Source: Polyodon spathula
Taxonomy: Eukaryota > Chordata > Actinopteri > Acipenseriformes > Polyodontidae
NCBI RefSeq assembly: GCF_017654505.1
Contig: NC_054539.1
Location: 67,510,256-67,574,255 of the forward strand
Reading direction: 5' to 3'
Length of the DNA stretch: 64,000 bases
Shown here: piece by piece, positions 39,922 through 50,129 of the stretch
How the letters are laid out: each line of letters begins with the position of its first letter
How positions within the stretch are numbered: the first letter of the stretch is position 1
The notes under the pieces: model-generated
What the model was told of the DNA's origin: nothing
What the model saw: the letters and a program-made list of their open reading frames with translations, nothing else
The model's database searches: none
Program-made: the position numbers and the translations under genes

Positions 39922-42597
39922 TTAGTAGCTTATTGATCCCAAAATCTCATCAAGCAGCTTCTTGAAGGATCCCAGGGTGTCAGCTTCAACAACATTACTG
40001 GGGAGTTGATTCCAGACCCTCACAATTCTCTGTGTAAAAAAGTGTCTCCTATTTTCTGTTCTGAATGCCCCTTTTTCTAAACTCCATTTGTGACCCCTGG
40101 TCCTTGTTTCTTTTTTCAGGCTGAAAAAGTCCCTTGGGTCGACACTGTCAATACCTTTTAGAATTTTGAATGCTTGAATTGGGTCGCCACGTAGTCTTCT
40201 TTGTTCAAGACTGAACAGATTCAATTCTTTTAGCCTGTCTGCATATGACATACCTTTTAAGCCTGGAATAATTCTGGTCGCTCTTCTTTGCACTCTTTCT
40301 AGAGCAGCAATATCTTTTTTATAGCGAGGTGACCAGAACTGAACACAATATTCAAGATGAGGTCTTACTAGTGCATTGTACAGTTTTAACATTACTTCCC
40401 TTGATTTAAATTCAACACTTTTCACAATGTATCCGAGCATCTTGTTAGCCTTTTTTATAGCTTCCCCACATTGTCTAGATGAAGACATTTCTGAGTCAAC
40501 AAAAACTCCTAGGTCTTTTTCATAGATTCCTTCTCCAATTTCAATATCTCCCATATGATATTTATAATGTACATTTTTATTTCCTGCGTGCAGTACCTTA
40601 CACTTTTCTCTATTAAATGTCATTTGCCATGTGTCTGCCCAGTTCTGAATCTTGTCTAGATCATTTTGAATGACCTTTGCTGCTGCAACAGTGTTTGCCA
40701 CTCCTCCTACTTTTGTGTCATCTGCAAATTTAACAAGTTTGCTTACTATACCAGAATCTAAATCATTAATGTAGATTAGGAATAGCAGAGGACCTAATAC
40801 TGATCCCTGTGGTACACCGCTGGTTACCACACTCCATTCTGAGGTTTTTCCTCTAATCAGTACTTTCTGTTTTCTACATGTTAACCACTCCCTAATCCAT
40901 GTACATGTGTTTCCTTGAATCCCAACTGCGTTCAGTTTGAGAATTAATCTTTTGTGCGGGACTTTGTCAAAAGCTTTCTGGAAATCTAAATAAACCATGT
41001 CATATGCTTTGCAATTATCCATTATCGATGTTGCATCCTCAAAAAAATCAAGCAAGTTAGTTAGGCACGATCTCCCTTTCCTAAAACCATGTTGACTGTC
41101 TCCCAGTACCCTGTTACCATATAGGTAATTTTCCATTTTGGATCTTATTATAGTTTCCATAAGTTTGCATATAATAGAAGTCAGGCTTACTGGTCTGTAG
41201 TTACCTGGTTCAGTTTTGTTTCCCTTTTTGTGGATCGGTATTACGTTTGCAATTTTCCAGTCTGTCGGTACCACCCCTGTGTCAAGAGACTGCTGCATGA
41301 TCTTGGTTAGCGGTTTGTAAATTACTTATTTCATTTCTTTGAGTACTACTGGGAGGATCTCATCCGGCCCAGGGGATTTGTTTATTTTAAGAGCTCCTAG
41401 TCCCTTTAACACTTCTGCCTCAGTTATGCTAAAGTTATTTAAAACTGGATAGGAACTGGATGACATGTGGGGCATGTTGTCAGTATCTTCCTTTGTAAAA
41501 ACTTGTGAAAAGTAATCATTTAACATATTTGCTATTTTTTTTTCTTCCTCTACAATTTTGCCATTTGTATCTCTTAAACATTTAATCTCCTCTTTGAATG
41601 TTCTCTTGCTGTTGTAATATTGGAAAAACATTTTGGAATTGGTTTTAGCTCCCTTAGCAATGTTTATTTCTATTTCTCTCTTGGCCTTTCTAACTTCCTT
41701 TTTGACTTGCGTTTGCAGTTCTGTGTACTCTTTCTGCGTACTTTCTTTTTGGTCCTTTTTTAATGCTCTGTAAAGTGCCTTTTTTCGCTGAATATTTTTT
41801 TTAATTGATCTATTAAACCATTTTGGCAATTTAGTTTTACATTTAGATTTGTCTACTTTAGGGATATAATTGTTTTGCGCCTCTAGTACTACATTTTTGA
41901 AGAACAACCATCCTTCTGTGGGTGTTTTCTCTATTTTACTCCAATCTACTTCTGTTAGTCTCTGTTTCATACCTTCATAGTTTGCTTTTCTAAAATTGTA
42001 AACCTTAGCTTTAGTCTTTACTTTTGGGGATTTAAAAAACACTTCAAATGAGACCATGTTGTGGTCTGAGTTTGCCAGTGGTTCTCTGACCTCTGTTTTA
42101 GTTATTCTATCTTCGTTATTTGAAAAGACTAAATCAAGGCATGCCTCCCCTCTAGTGGGTGCCTTCACAAATTGTGTTAGGAAGCAGTCATTTGTCATTT
42201 CCACCATTTCTATTTCATCCTTCGCGCTACCCACCGGGTTTTCCCATTTTATTTGGGGGAAGTTGAAATCCCCCATTAGTATGGCTTCTCCTTTGCTACA
42301 CACATTTCTAATGTCATTGTATAACAGATTATTGTGCTCACCGTCTGAATCTGGCGGTCTATAGCATGCTCCTATTATTATGCCTTTTGAATTTTTGTCT
42401 GTTATTCTGACCCATATTGATTCGGTTTTATTTTCTTTGTCCAGGTTTAACACCTGGGCTTCAAGACTGTTTCTTATGTATAGCGCTACCCCTCCTCCTC
42501 TTCTGTCCTGCCTGTCTTTCCTATACAGTGTATACCCACAAATATTATATTCGTCCCCATCACTCTCAGATAACCACGTTTCTGTAACACCTATCAC
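39922..42597 (-). pseudogene. CR1-like ORF2 (endonuclease + RT), one in-frame stop
   Basis: The first part (42597-41329) is an APE-type endonuclease: VTETWL near its start, ACYRPPD, MGDFNFPQ, and SDHN near residue 180, the usual metal-binding and catalytic boxes for nicking target DNA. A single TAA at 41328-41326 follows EMK. The same frame resumes and, after PTDWKIANVIPIHKKG, contains the RT: YLDFQKAFDKVPH (about residues 103-115 of the second part), GVPQGSVLGP (161-170) and FADD (191-194), the catalytic box. It ends LLDEILGSISY. The open frame continues upstream to about 42779 without an ATG, so 42597 is not a true start. One nonsense change separates it from an intact frame. Confidence 0.88.
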
Positions 42598-42720
42598 ATC
42601 ATAGTTACCTGTTAGTGCAGTAGCTTCAAGTTCTAGAATTTTGTTTCTGATACTTCTAGCATTTAGATAAATACATTTAATGGTTGTCTTACCTGAGTTG
42701 TTGTTCTTGTTTTGATGCGG

Positions 42721-42816
42721 TCTCCCTTCTGTTTTTTTGTTGATTTCTCCCCCCTTCCTTTCTAGTTTAAATGCTTCCGAGGAAGGGGGGAGAAATCAAC
42801 AAAAAAACAGAAGGAG
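42721..42816. repeat. Snap-back hairpin at the LINE 5' junction
   Basis: Arms 42721-42757 and 42780-42816 are inverted copies over about 37 bp with one indel, and the loop of about 22 bp (42758-42779) is still LINE coding sequence. The outer arm abuts the minisatellite. The arrangement shows that DNA synthesis turned back on itself at the 5' end of the insertion. Confidence 0.9.
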
Positions 42817-44090
42817 AAAACAGCATGGAGTCACTACACACATACAAGAAAACATCATGGAGCACTACACACATATGAGAAAACAGCATGGAGCACTACA
42901 CACATACAAGAAAACAGCATGCGAGCCACTACACACATACAAGAAAACAGCGTGGAGCCACTACACACATACAAGAAAACAGCATGGAGCACTACACACA
43001 TACAAGAAAACAGCATGGAGCCACTACACACATACGAGAAAACAGCATGGAGCCACTACACACATACAAGAAAACATCATGGAGCACTACACATATACGA
43101 GAAAACAGCATGGAGCACTACACACATACGAGAAAACAGCATGCGAGCCACTACACACATACAAGAAAACAGCGTCGAGCCACTACACACATATGAGAAA
43201 ACAGCATGGAGCACTACACACATACAAGAAAACAGCACGGAGCCACTACACACATACGAGAAAACAGCATGGAGCACTACACACATACAAGAAAACAGCA
43301 TGGAGCCACTACACACATACGAGAAAACAGCATTGAGCCGCTACACACATACGAGAAAACAGCATGGAGCCACTACACATACGAGAAAACAGCATGGAGC
43401 CACTACACACATACAAGAAAACAGCATGGAGCCACTACACATACGAGAAAACAGCATGGAGCCACTACACACATACAAGAAAACAGCATGGTGCACTACA
43501 CACATATGAGAAAACAGCATGGAGCCACTACACACATACGAGAAAACAGCATGGAGCCGCTACACACATATGAGAAAACAGCATGGTGCACTACACACAT
43601 ACGAGAAAACAGCATGGAGCCACTACACATACGAGAAAACAGCATGGAGCCACTACACACATACAAGAAAACAGCATGGTGCACTACACACATATGAGAA
43701 AACAGCATGGAGCCACTACACACATACGAGAAAACAGCATGGAGCCGCTACACACATATGAGAAAACAATATGCGAGCCACTACACACATACGGGAAAAC
43801 AGCATGGAGCCACTACACACATACAAGAAAACAGCATGGAGCACTACACACATACAAGAAAACATCATGGAGCACTACACACATACGAGAAAACAGCATG
43901 GAGCACTACACACATACAAGAAAACAGCATGCGAGCCACTACACACATACAAGAAAACAGCATGGAGCACTACACACATACAAGAAAACAGCATGGAGCC
44001 TACAACACATACGAGAAAACAGCATGGAGCCACTACACACATACAAGAAAACAACATGGAGCAGTACACACATATGAGAAAAGAATGAAA

Positions 44091-44970
44091 AACTGAAGTG
44101 TAACAATTTCCAAACTGGAAAACAATAATAAAGAGAAAACAGAATGCTTCTCTTTTTTTTATAATTCTTACATGTATTCTACTTTTTCAAGCTTTTGTAA
44201 ACGACTACACCTGATAATAAAATACATCCTGTGATACTAGGGTCTCGGGCTTCTGGGTGACATTGAACTTCAGTCTCATCATTCATCTTGCCAACTTTGA
44301 TGCGGTTTATTCCTTATTGTTAATAAATATAATTGAGTTGTATGGAATGACCTACCTTTTGATGATTTCGTCGATGCTAAATGATGATGTCAGCCTTTGC
44401 TGTGTGACATTTCTTCTTGTTGTGGACAAATATTGTTGGCATTGCATCGGGTTTTAGCCTAGTCTTGCATTCATACCCCAGGTGCTCTGCCTGCATGTTC
44501 CTTTCCTAGCAGGTTCCTCACACATGGAAGAATGTTTACTGAATGGAAAGGTTTTCAGTGTATGCCTGGTTCTCAAATGATGTCGTCATTTTTTTCGCTA
44601 TGTTTGCCTGTTCTGAAATAATAGGCTTTGGCACACAAAATAACTTATTTGTCTTGTTTTTACACTTGCTATACAAGCACTCGAAAGCTTTGCACTCCCC
44701 ATGTCTCAGGCTATGGGTTTTCACCAATGTATTCCATAAACCCACTCGCGCAACTTTTGGCCTACAAGGGAAATCAAAGACTTGAAGTCACATTGCTGTC
44801 TGAAAGGCTCCAATATGTCAGCTTCTTCAAGTGTTACTTGACCCAGAAAATAGACAAAGAAATTTAAAACATTACTAAATGTGTGACTTGTTGACCAAAT
44901 TGGTGCAGCAAGAAACATTTACTGGATATGCAGAGCACAAAGAGAGCTTTGTTATTTTTGGGTACAGGTA
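44091..44970. other. Unassigned interior of the decayed element
   Basis: Lies between the minisatellite and the RT remnant, where integrase would be expected in a Gmr1-type element. I find no HHCC or DDE motif. Overlapping short frames at 44536-44918 have no recognised domain. Confidence 0.4.
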
Positions 44971-44974
44971 CCCT

Positions 44975-46006
44975 TTAAGTTCGACACATATCCCATGCTT
45001 TGAGTAGATTAACTTTTAGACAAACTGGGGCGAGCTAGGTTTATTTCGACTCTGGATCTGATGAAAGGATACTGGCAGATTTCATTAACAAAAGCATCTT
45101 GTGAGAAAATGGCATTTTCAACCCCAGATGGCCTTTTTCAATTTTGAAAAAAAACTTCATGGAGCCTGTGCTACTTTTCAGAGACTGATGGACAGGGTAG
45201 TACAACCTCATCCAAATTATGCAGCTGCATATATCGACGATGTAGTCATTTACAGTTCCTCCTGAAAAAGAACACCTTGATAGATTATCGGCCATCCTAC
45301 AGTCTCTGAGGAAGTTGGGGCTCAAAGCAAACATGGCAAAGTGTGTTATTGGAAAAGAAGAAACTAAATATTTGGTGTTGATAATGGGTAAAGGTAGAGT
45401 GAAACTGCTTTTTTCCAAAATCCAGGCTTTGTTAGATGTACCGGTACCTACCACGAAAGCCCAGGTGAGATAATTGTTAGGGTTGGCTGGTTATCACCGC
45501 CGCTTTATTCCAGTTTTCCACTATAGCCGCACCTCTTACTGATCTCACTAAAAAGAACGCTTCAAATAAAACAAAGTGGAGTACAGAGTGTCAGATGGCC
45601 CTACAATCTATCAAAAACAACTTGAATTGGGCACCCAGCATTAGTAAGTCCAGACTTCAGCCGAGAGTTCATCCTTCAGACTGATGCATCCCAAGTTGGT
45701 CTGGGGATGGATATTATACATCAGCAGAAAACTACTGTCTAGACAACAAAAATATTTGGTAATTGAAAAAGAATGCCTGGCAGTAAAATCACAGATCATG
45801 CCCCTTTAAAGTGGTTAAACACAATGAAGGATTTAAACGGCAGGATTGCGTGGTGGAACCTGGCTCGCCAACCCTTCGCCTCTCAAATAAGGTATTGTGC
45901 AGGTAAGTTGAACCAAAATGCAGATTATTTTTCCCCGGAGGGAGGGAAAAAGGGTGTGTTAGAGATTTCAGAGTGTTCTTTCGGTTCATCTCTGAGAGAT
46001 GGGATA
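44975..46006 (+). pseudogene. Gmr1-like RT/RNase H remnant
   Basis: Base-level similarity to 57430-58550 of the intact element, with stops and frameshifts. Recognisable pieces are TLDLMKGYWQI (about 45049), FQRLMDRVV and AAAYIDDVVIYSS (about 45175-45260, catalytic YIDD kept), LAGYHRRFIP (45483), LQTDASQVGLG for RNase H (45675), then DHAPLKWLNTMKD at 45796 and NADYFSPEGG at 45918. The region between RNase H and DHAPLKW is shortened. As in the intact copy, the final frame (45773-46183) runs through ECSFGSSL into the LTR. Confidence 0.85.
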
Positions 46007-46512
46007 TGTGATGAGTCAAAGGGGTTTCGGTTAATTCAGCCTCCCGGCAGTAGAAGGCACCAAGCTAACTCGGGACTTCCCTTTCCAAGATCACTTGACC
46101 GTGACAGAAGTCACCTTGGTGAGGGGCCGAAGTATGTAGATCACAGTGACTCGAGTCAAGTGAATTATAACAACACTTGTTAGAACAGGATTGGTGTTTT
46201 ACTGACTTCTGCTACTGTGTTCTGGGGAGTCTTTGAAATACAGACAGGGTTATGAGTCCAGAGGGAGTAGTGGTAGTAAGAAAGTGTGTGTGTTAACATT
46301 TGTTTTTCATTTTTTATGCAAGGTGGTCATTCCACAGAGGGCTGAGAAGGTAGAAGGTGCACAGAGATGTACACAAAAGAATATTGATTTTTTTGATCCA
46401 GCACTCCCTCCCTCATGCCAGTAATTTGTGTTTTTTCGTGTAACAAAAATAAAAATATTGTTTCACATATTTTCTGAGTGGAAATTCCATTATTTTACTC
46501 ACATGTCTCACA
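46007..46512 (+). mobile_element. Putative LTR of the decayed Gmr1-like element
   Basis: Starts TGTGATGAGTCAAAGG immediately after the RNase H remnant, at the position matching the LTR start of the intact element. Polyadenylation-like AATAAA at 46449 and an end TCTCACA at 46512 are proposed. The sequence shows little similarity to the 716-bp LTR of the intact copy, so it is a different subfamily. Confidence 0.45.
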
Positions 46513-47763
46513 GATGGTTAAATATTATGTCTAAGTAATGTGTAGAAATATCATGAGATATCAGATCAGATGGCTTACATGCTTGTGTCACCATTCCTGC
46601 TGCTCTGTATTGGATCAGAGCTATGCGGATCACACAGTCATATTGTTCATGATTGCCATCCTCCAGAGCGCTGTGGCTTTGACAAAAGCTTTTGCTGCCA
46701 GATCTCAGCAATAGAGCAGCATGGCCAAACAATGACACCCAGTGAAAGTTACAGGCACCCCAGAGCATTTTACCATGCATGGATAATGTTGACACTGCTT
46801 GCGTCAGGATGTGCAAAACAAATTCATCCCTGACATTAGCAGCCCACATCTGACTTATACACCTTTCTGCATATATATTTAGGACAGAAGAAGAAGAAGA
46901 AGAAGAAGAAGAAGAAGAAGAAGAAGAAGAAGAAGAAGAAGAAGACTGTTATTAAAACTACTAGTAGATTAATACAATTGCTGTAGGCAACGACTTCACA
47001 GTTATTCTCAGTATTGTAATATCACTAAGATTCCTAATAAATAAATATACTGTTTTCATTATATTGGTCTATGTAGCCAATTCTGATATCTGTCCAGCTT
47101 GTGCATGGTTACAACCAACCCCAGCAAATTGTACTCCCTAGCCTGGGGATCGCAAAGGCCAATGCAGTATTCCCTATTGATCTCCAGCCAAGATCAGCAG
47201 CAGAACAGGACCAGAATTTGAATCTACAATCTCCCAAATGCATGACTTACCACTCACTACATGCAGCAGTGCCTTTAGTAGGTGAACCACTGAGGACCAC
47301 TTCAAATGAAATTCATTAATTGCAAGTAAGTATTGACGTGGCTTATGTTAAAATATGGCCCAATGGCTGTTAATCCCATCCATTGTATCACACTTCCTCT
47401 GATTGGCAGCCTGTCAGTTTAGGAGTGCACTGCAGGATCTTCACTGGCTACCGGTACTTCTTTCTGCAGATAGCATGCCTCACACAACTTGCTTCCCTTG
47501 CACTTCCTTTGTATTGATCTGACTGCTAAGGTGACAAGCAGACTGCAATTTGCAATGTGTTCATATGTAGTGCTTCTGTGCTGTGAATGCATCCCCAAAG
47601 TGTATGCTGCCTCTGTGCCTATGCTAACACTGATAGAATAAACAATAGTACAGTAATAATGAAACTTTGAAACTTTTAGGGGTAGATGTACTAAAGTGTT
47701 GCACCGGTCACAGTAGCCGCAAACCAGTTGCAAACAAGTTGGAAGTGGGTGAAATGTACTAAG
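46513..47763. other. Non-coding; GAA repeat inside
   Basis: Opposed frames at 46508-46849 (-) and 46570-46833 (+) have no recognised motif. Sequence at 47680-47766 (GGGGTAGATGTACTAAAG) looks like the edge of another dispersed repeat into which the next LTR element inserted. Confidence 0.4.
46887..46945 (+). repeat. (GAA)n microsatellite
   Basis: About 19 uninterrupted GAA units, a pure purine strand able to form triplex DNA. Confidence 0.97.
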
Positions 47764-47789
47764 CATGTTGTGGCAAAGTGCCCACCCTG

Positions 47790-48718
47790 TGTGTATTTTG
47801 AATTTTAATTCCAAGTGGGAGGAGCCACAACTACTTGCATCCTCAATTGGGCTGAAGGGAAACGACTTGCAGCTCCCATCTCCACCAGCAGAGGAAGAAT
47901 GCCTTCTGGTTTTTCCTCCAGAGCCAGAGGGAGAGGAGCCATCTCCAGCGCCAGAGGGAGAGGAGCCGTTACTGCCGTCTCCAGCGCCAGAGGGAGAGGT
48001 CCCACTGCTGTCTCCAGAGCAGGAGAAGGAGCCACACCAGTCCCCTGCAAATGAGGGAGAGCCACACCAGTCCCTTGCAAGTGAGGGAGAGCCGCACCAG
48101 TCCCCTGCAAGTGAGGGAGAGCCGCAGGTTGCCAGCCGCTCAGCATCGCCTGGGGTTGCCTGTTGCTCCGCATCGCCTGGGGTTGCCTGCCGCTCCTCAT
48201 CACCTAGGGTTGCCAGTTGCTCCACATCGCCTGGGGTTCCCAGCCGTTCCGCATCGCCCAGGCTTGCCAGCAGCTCCGCATCGCCTGGGGTTGCCAGCTG
48301 CTTTGCATCGCCTGGGGTCACTGGAACTGCTTCGCCAGGGGTTGCAGTCAGCTCTTCTTGGCCACAGGGGTCAGTGTGGCTGGAGCCCCACCAGAGGGAG
48401 CTGCTGGCTATGAAAAAGTGGGGAGAGGTCAGGAGACCACCTTCTCCCGCAGCAGTTTTGCTGCCGGAGATCTTGGGGGAGGTCTGGAGACCACCTACCC
48501 CAGCAGCTTTTCCGCTGCTGGACTTACCCCGGCTGAAGGAGTCAGTCTGGGAGCTGTCAGCACGTCTGCTGACAGCCGCACCATTGACAGCATTTCTGCT
48601 GCCAGTGGTACAGCGGGAGAAGAGATTCATTCCACTGTCAGCATGTCTGCTGACAGCATGGCCAGTAGCAGCCTGACTACTGGCAACATTGCTGCCATCA
48701 ACCCCTAAAAGTCCATGT
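47790..48718 (+). pseudogene. Pro/Glu/Ser-rich repeat ORF of an LTR element
   Basis: The frame 47765-48676 encodes about 300 residues. A Glu/Pro segment with APEGEEPLL-type repeats is followed by a 12-residue repeat around EGEPHQSPAS (36-bp DNA unit, about three times, 48035-48125) and a 10-residue repeat around SASPGVA (30-bp unit, about seven times, 48130-48320). All units are multiples of three, so slippage kept the frame. The start at 47765 uses LTR sequence and is not credible. I recognise no enzymatic domain. It may be the C-terminal part of a retrotransposon-encoded accessory or Gag-like protein. Minus-strand ORFs over it are shadows. Confidence 0.4.
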
Positions 48719-48809
48719 TATTGGCCCAGGACTTTGAGTGAGACTTTTGGGATTTTAAGGGGGGAGGTGGCCATTGAGGCCATGTGTGCTTTGCACAAGG
48801 GGGGGTATA

Positions 48810-49396
48810 TGTGGCAAAGTTCCAGCCCTGTGTGTATTTTGTGTTGTATGTTGTGTATTAATGTTGGTGTATAGTCATTGGTACATTGGATATAAACGGG
48901 TCTGTGTAACACAAGTGTTTAAAATGTATATTTGTATTTAGGCACGAGGATTGCACATCACTTCACGTGCAAGTAAAAAGTAATAATATATGAGCACGGG
49001 GAATTGCACTATATTAATTCACGTGCAGTTGTACCAAGACTCAAATTGAATGATTGATTAGCAATCGAGTCTCGGTACAGCTGCATAAAAGCAGCATGTT
49101 TTCACTCACTCGGGGTTGTGTGTTCGGTAATAATATTAATAACAGCAATAATAAGTAAAGGATCAGCTTACCGTGTTTGTTTAGTGTTAGTCTGTTTTGT
49201 TTGTCTGTTTATTTTGGTTACCAGTGCCGTGTCTTGTGGGTTTTTGTTTGTCTTACAACCATTTATTTTCTGTTCATTTATTAAATGCTGAGCAAGACCA
49301 TTCGCTCAGCTCCACCAAACTCCACCTCTCTGTTGTTTATTTCCTGGTTCCTGTTTCTGGTCTGATGTCCCCCACTCCAGCCGTCTTTTTGACACA
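48810..49396 (+). mobile_element. 3' LTR, family 1
   Basis: Preceded by a polypurine tract at 48798-48809. Carries CACGTG motifs at about 48962 and 49020, the same pre-TATA inverted repeat as the solo LTR at 10288 (GTACCAAGACTC 49031-49042, GAGTCTCGGTAC 49067-49078), CATAAAAGC at about 49085, and ends TTTTTGACACA. Confidence 0.8.
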
Positions 49397-50129
49397 TGCA
49401 CACTGCTGTTAGCGACTTTTTAGGGAATGCTTTGCAGCAGCAGTTTTCCTTAGTAGTTCATGCTGAGATGAATATGTACTTATGGGTGTTCCTGCATAAA
49501 TTTGCAAAAAGGAAGCGGAGATAGGGTTCTCAAATATTATAATGAGATGTACAAAGCTGCCGGCAATTGTTTTAAACAGTCACAGTTGTTGCTGACATTT
49601 CCCAGTCTGCTTTTTCTCGTGCACTGCCAGGTGCACAGTAGGCGTCACAAATTCCAAGCATCTGGCACATCACAAATTATATCTTTCTAATTCCCCTGAC
49701 TGGGGAAGACACCATTTTTGCCCTTAGTCGCCATGGTTGTTTTGACCACCAGTATGTAGCCTGCTGGGGTCACGTGACTGAACCCCTCACTTGGATTGTT
49801 TACATCACGTGGATATGTTCATTGTCCTCAGCCTTATTCAAATGTGTGTCAAAGAAGATATTATAGGAAGGTTGGTGTTTTTTATGCATTTCACTTAAAA
49901 AACGGACATTAAAGCATTCAGGCTTGTTGATTCCTGTCACTCGTACACAGACGCCAATTCCCAGACTGTAAGTGTTAAACATGGACAGGTGGCAACCCTA
50001 GTTTATGCTTGTCTAAGAGTACTGAATTTATGATAATAGTTCTCATTAGTATTTTTTTCTATTTTTTACTATTTTTCTACAGTATATTTTGTATTTGATG
50101 TTCTAGTACTGAATTTGATAGAAATCTGC

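Larger units (their letters stand above)
39852..42816 (-). mobile_element. CR1-like LINE, nearly intact ORF2, 5'-truncated
   Basis: Runs on the minus strand from a 5' end near 42816 to a 3' end of ATGTTCTTATGTTCTTATGT type at about 39852. It is inserted inside a minisatellite unit: the left flank ends ACTACACACATA and the right flank resumes GAGAAAACAGCATGG, with no target duplication. The endonuclease and RT domains of ORF2 are complete apart from one stop. ORF1 is missing. The last 37 bp at the 5' end (42780-42816) are an inverted copy of 42721-42757. The octamer tail and domain make-up fit the CR1 clade. Related fragment at 345-1050. Confidence 0.9.
39748..44085 (+). repeat. 31-32 bp minisatellite array, split by a LINE
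   Basis: Unit ACTACACACATACGAGAAAA + CAGCATGGAGCC, with variants of 31 bp (one C lost), shortened units lacking ACAC, and GCGAGCC or GGTGC types. About three units lie at 39748-39851 and about 40 at 42815-44085. Variant order repeats as larger blocks: one block of about 188 bp (near 43439 and 43627) and another beginning with the ACATCATGG unit (near 42841, 43068 and 43852). The unit has no stop codon in most frames, so long artificial ORFs (His-Thr-Arg-Lys-rich on plus, Cys-Met-Val-rich on minus) appear. It is not a CRISPR array: there are no spacers. Confidence 0.97.
39001..46512 (+). mobile_element. Decayed Gmr1-like retrotransposon carrying a minisatellite and a LINE
   Basis: Both ends have the same LTR-like start, TGTGATGAGTCAAAGGGGTT, at 39001 and 46007. 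A protease remnant lies at 39310-39550 and RT/RNase H remnants at 44975-46006, in the same orientation and order as in the intact element at 53436-59271. Gag and integrase are not found; the space between is filled by a minisatellite (39748-44085) split by a CR1-like LINE. The right LTR may end near TCTCACA at 46512. The 39001 LTR is partial, about 300 bp before protease-like sequence begins. This copy is much older than the intact one. Confidence 0.65.
47769..49396 (+). mobile_element. Deleted LTR retrotransposon, family 1
   Basis: Starts with the first ~33 bp of its LTR (TGTGGCAAAGTGCCCACCCT, compare TGTGGCAAAGTTCCAGCCCT at 48810), then jumps into internal sequence with a repeat-rich ORF. 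A polypurine tract AAGGGGGGG (48798-48806) and a complete 3' LTR follow. Most of the 5' LTR plus gag and pol are missing. Flanks CATGT (47764-47768) and CATGC (49395-49399) would be a 5-bp duplication with one mismatch if the LTR ends at 49394. Confidence 0.75.

Noticed and set aside
42815..44085. Possible CRISPR array (repeat of about 31 bp)
   Set aside because: Units are head to tail with no unique spacers, and the setting is a vertebrate genome.
42737..44096. Several long overlapping ORFs (up to about 199 codons) rich in His-Tyr-Thr-Arg-Lys
   Set aside because: They arise because the minisatellite unit lacks stop codons; the same repeat is open in several frames on both strands and frame changes with 31/32-bp variants.
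47419..48630. Minus-strand ORF of 403 codons
   Set aside because: Shadow of the repeat-rich plus-strand ORF; it crosses the LTR border and has only low-complexity composition.
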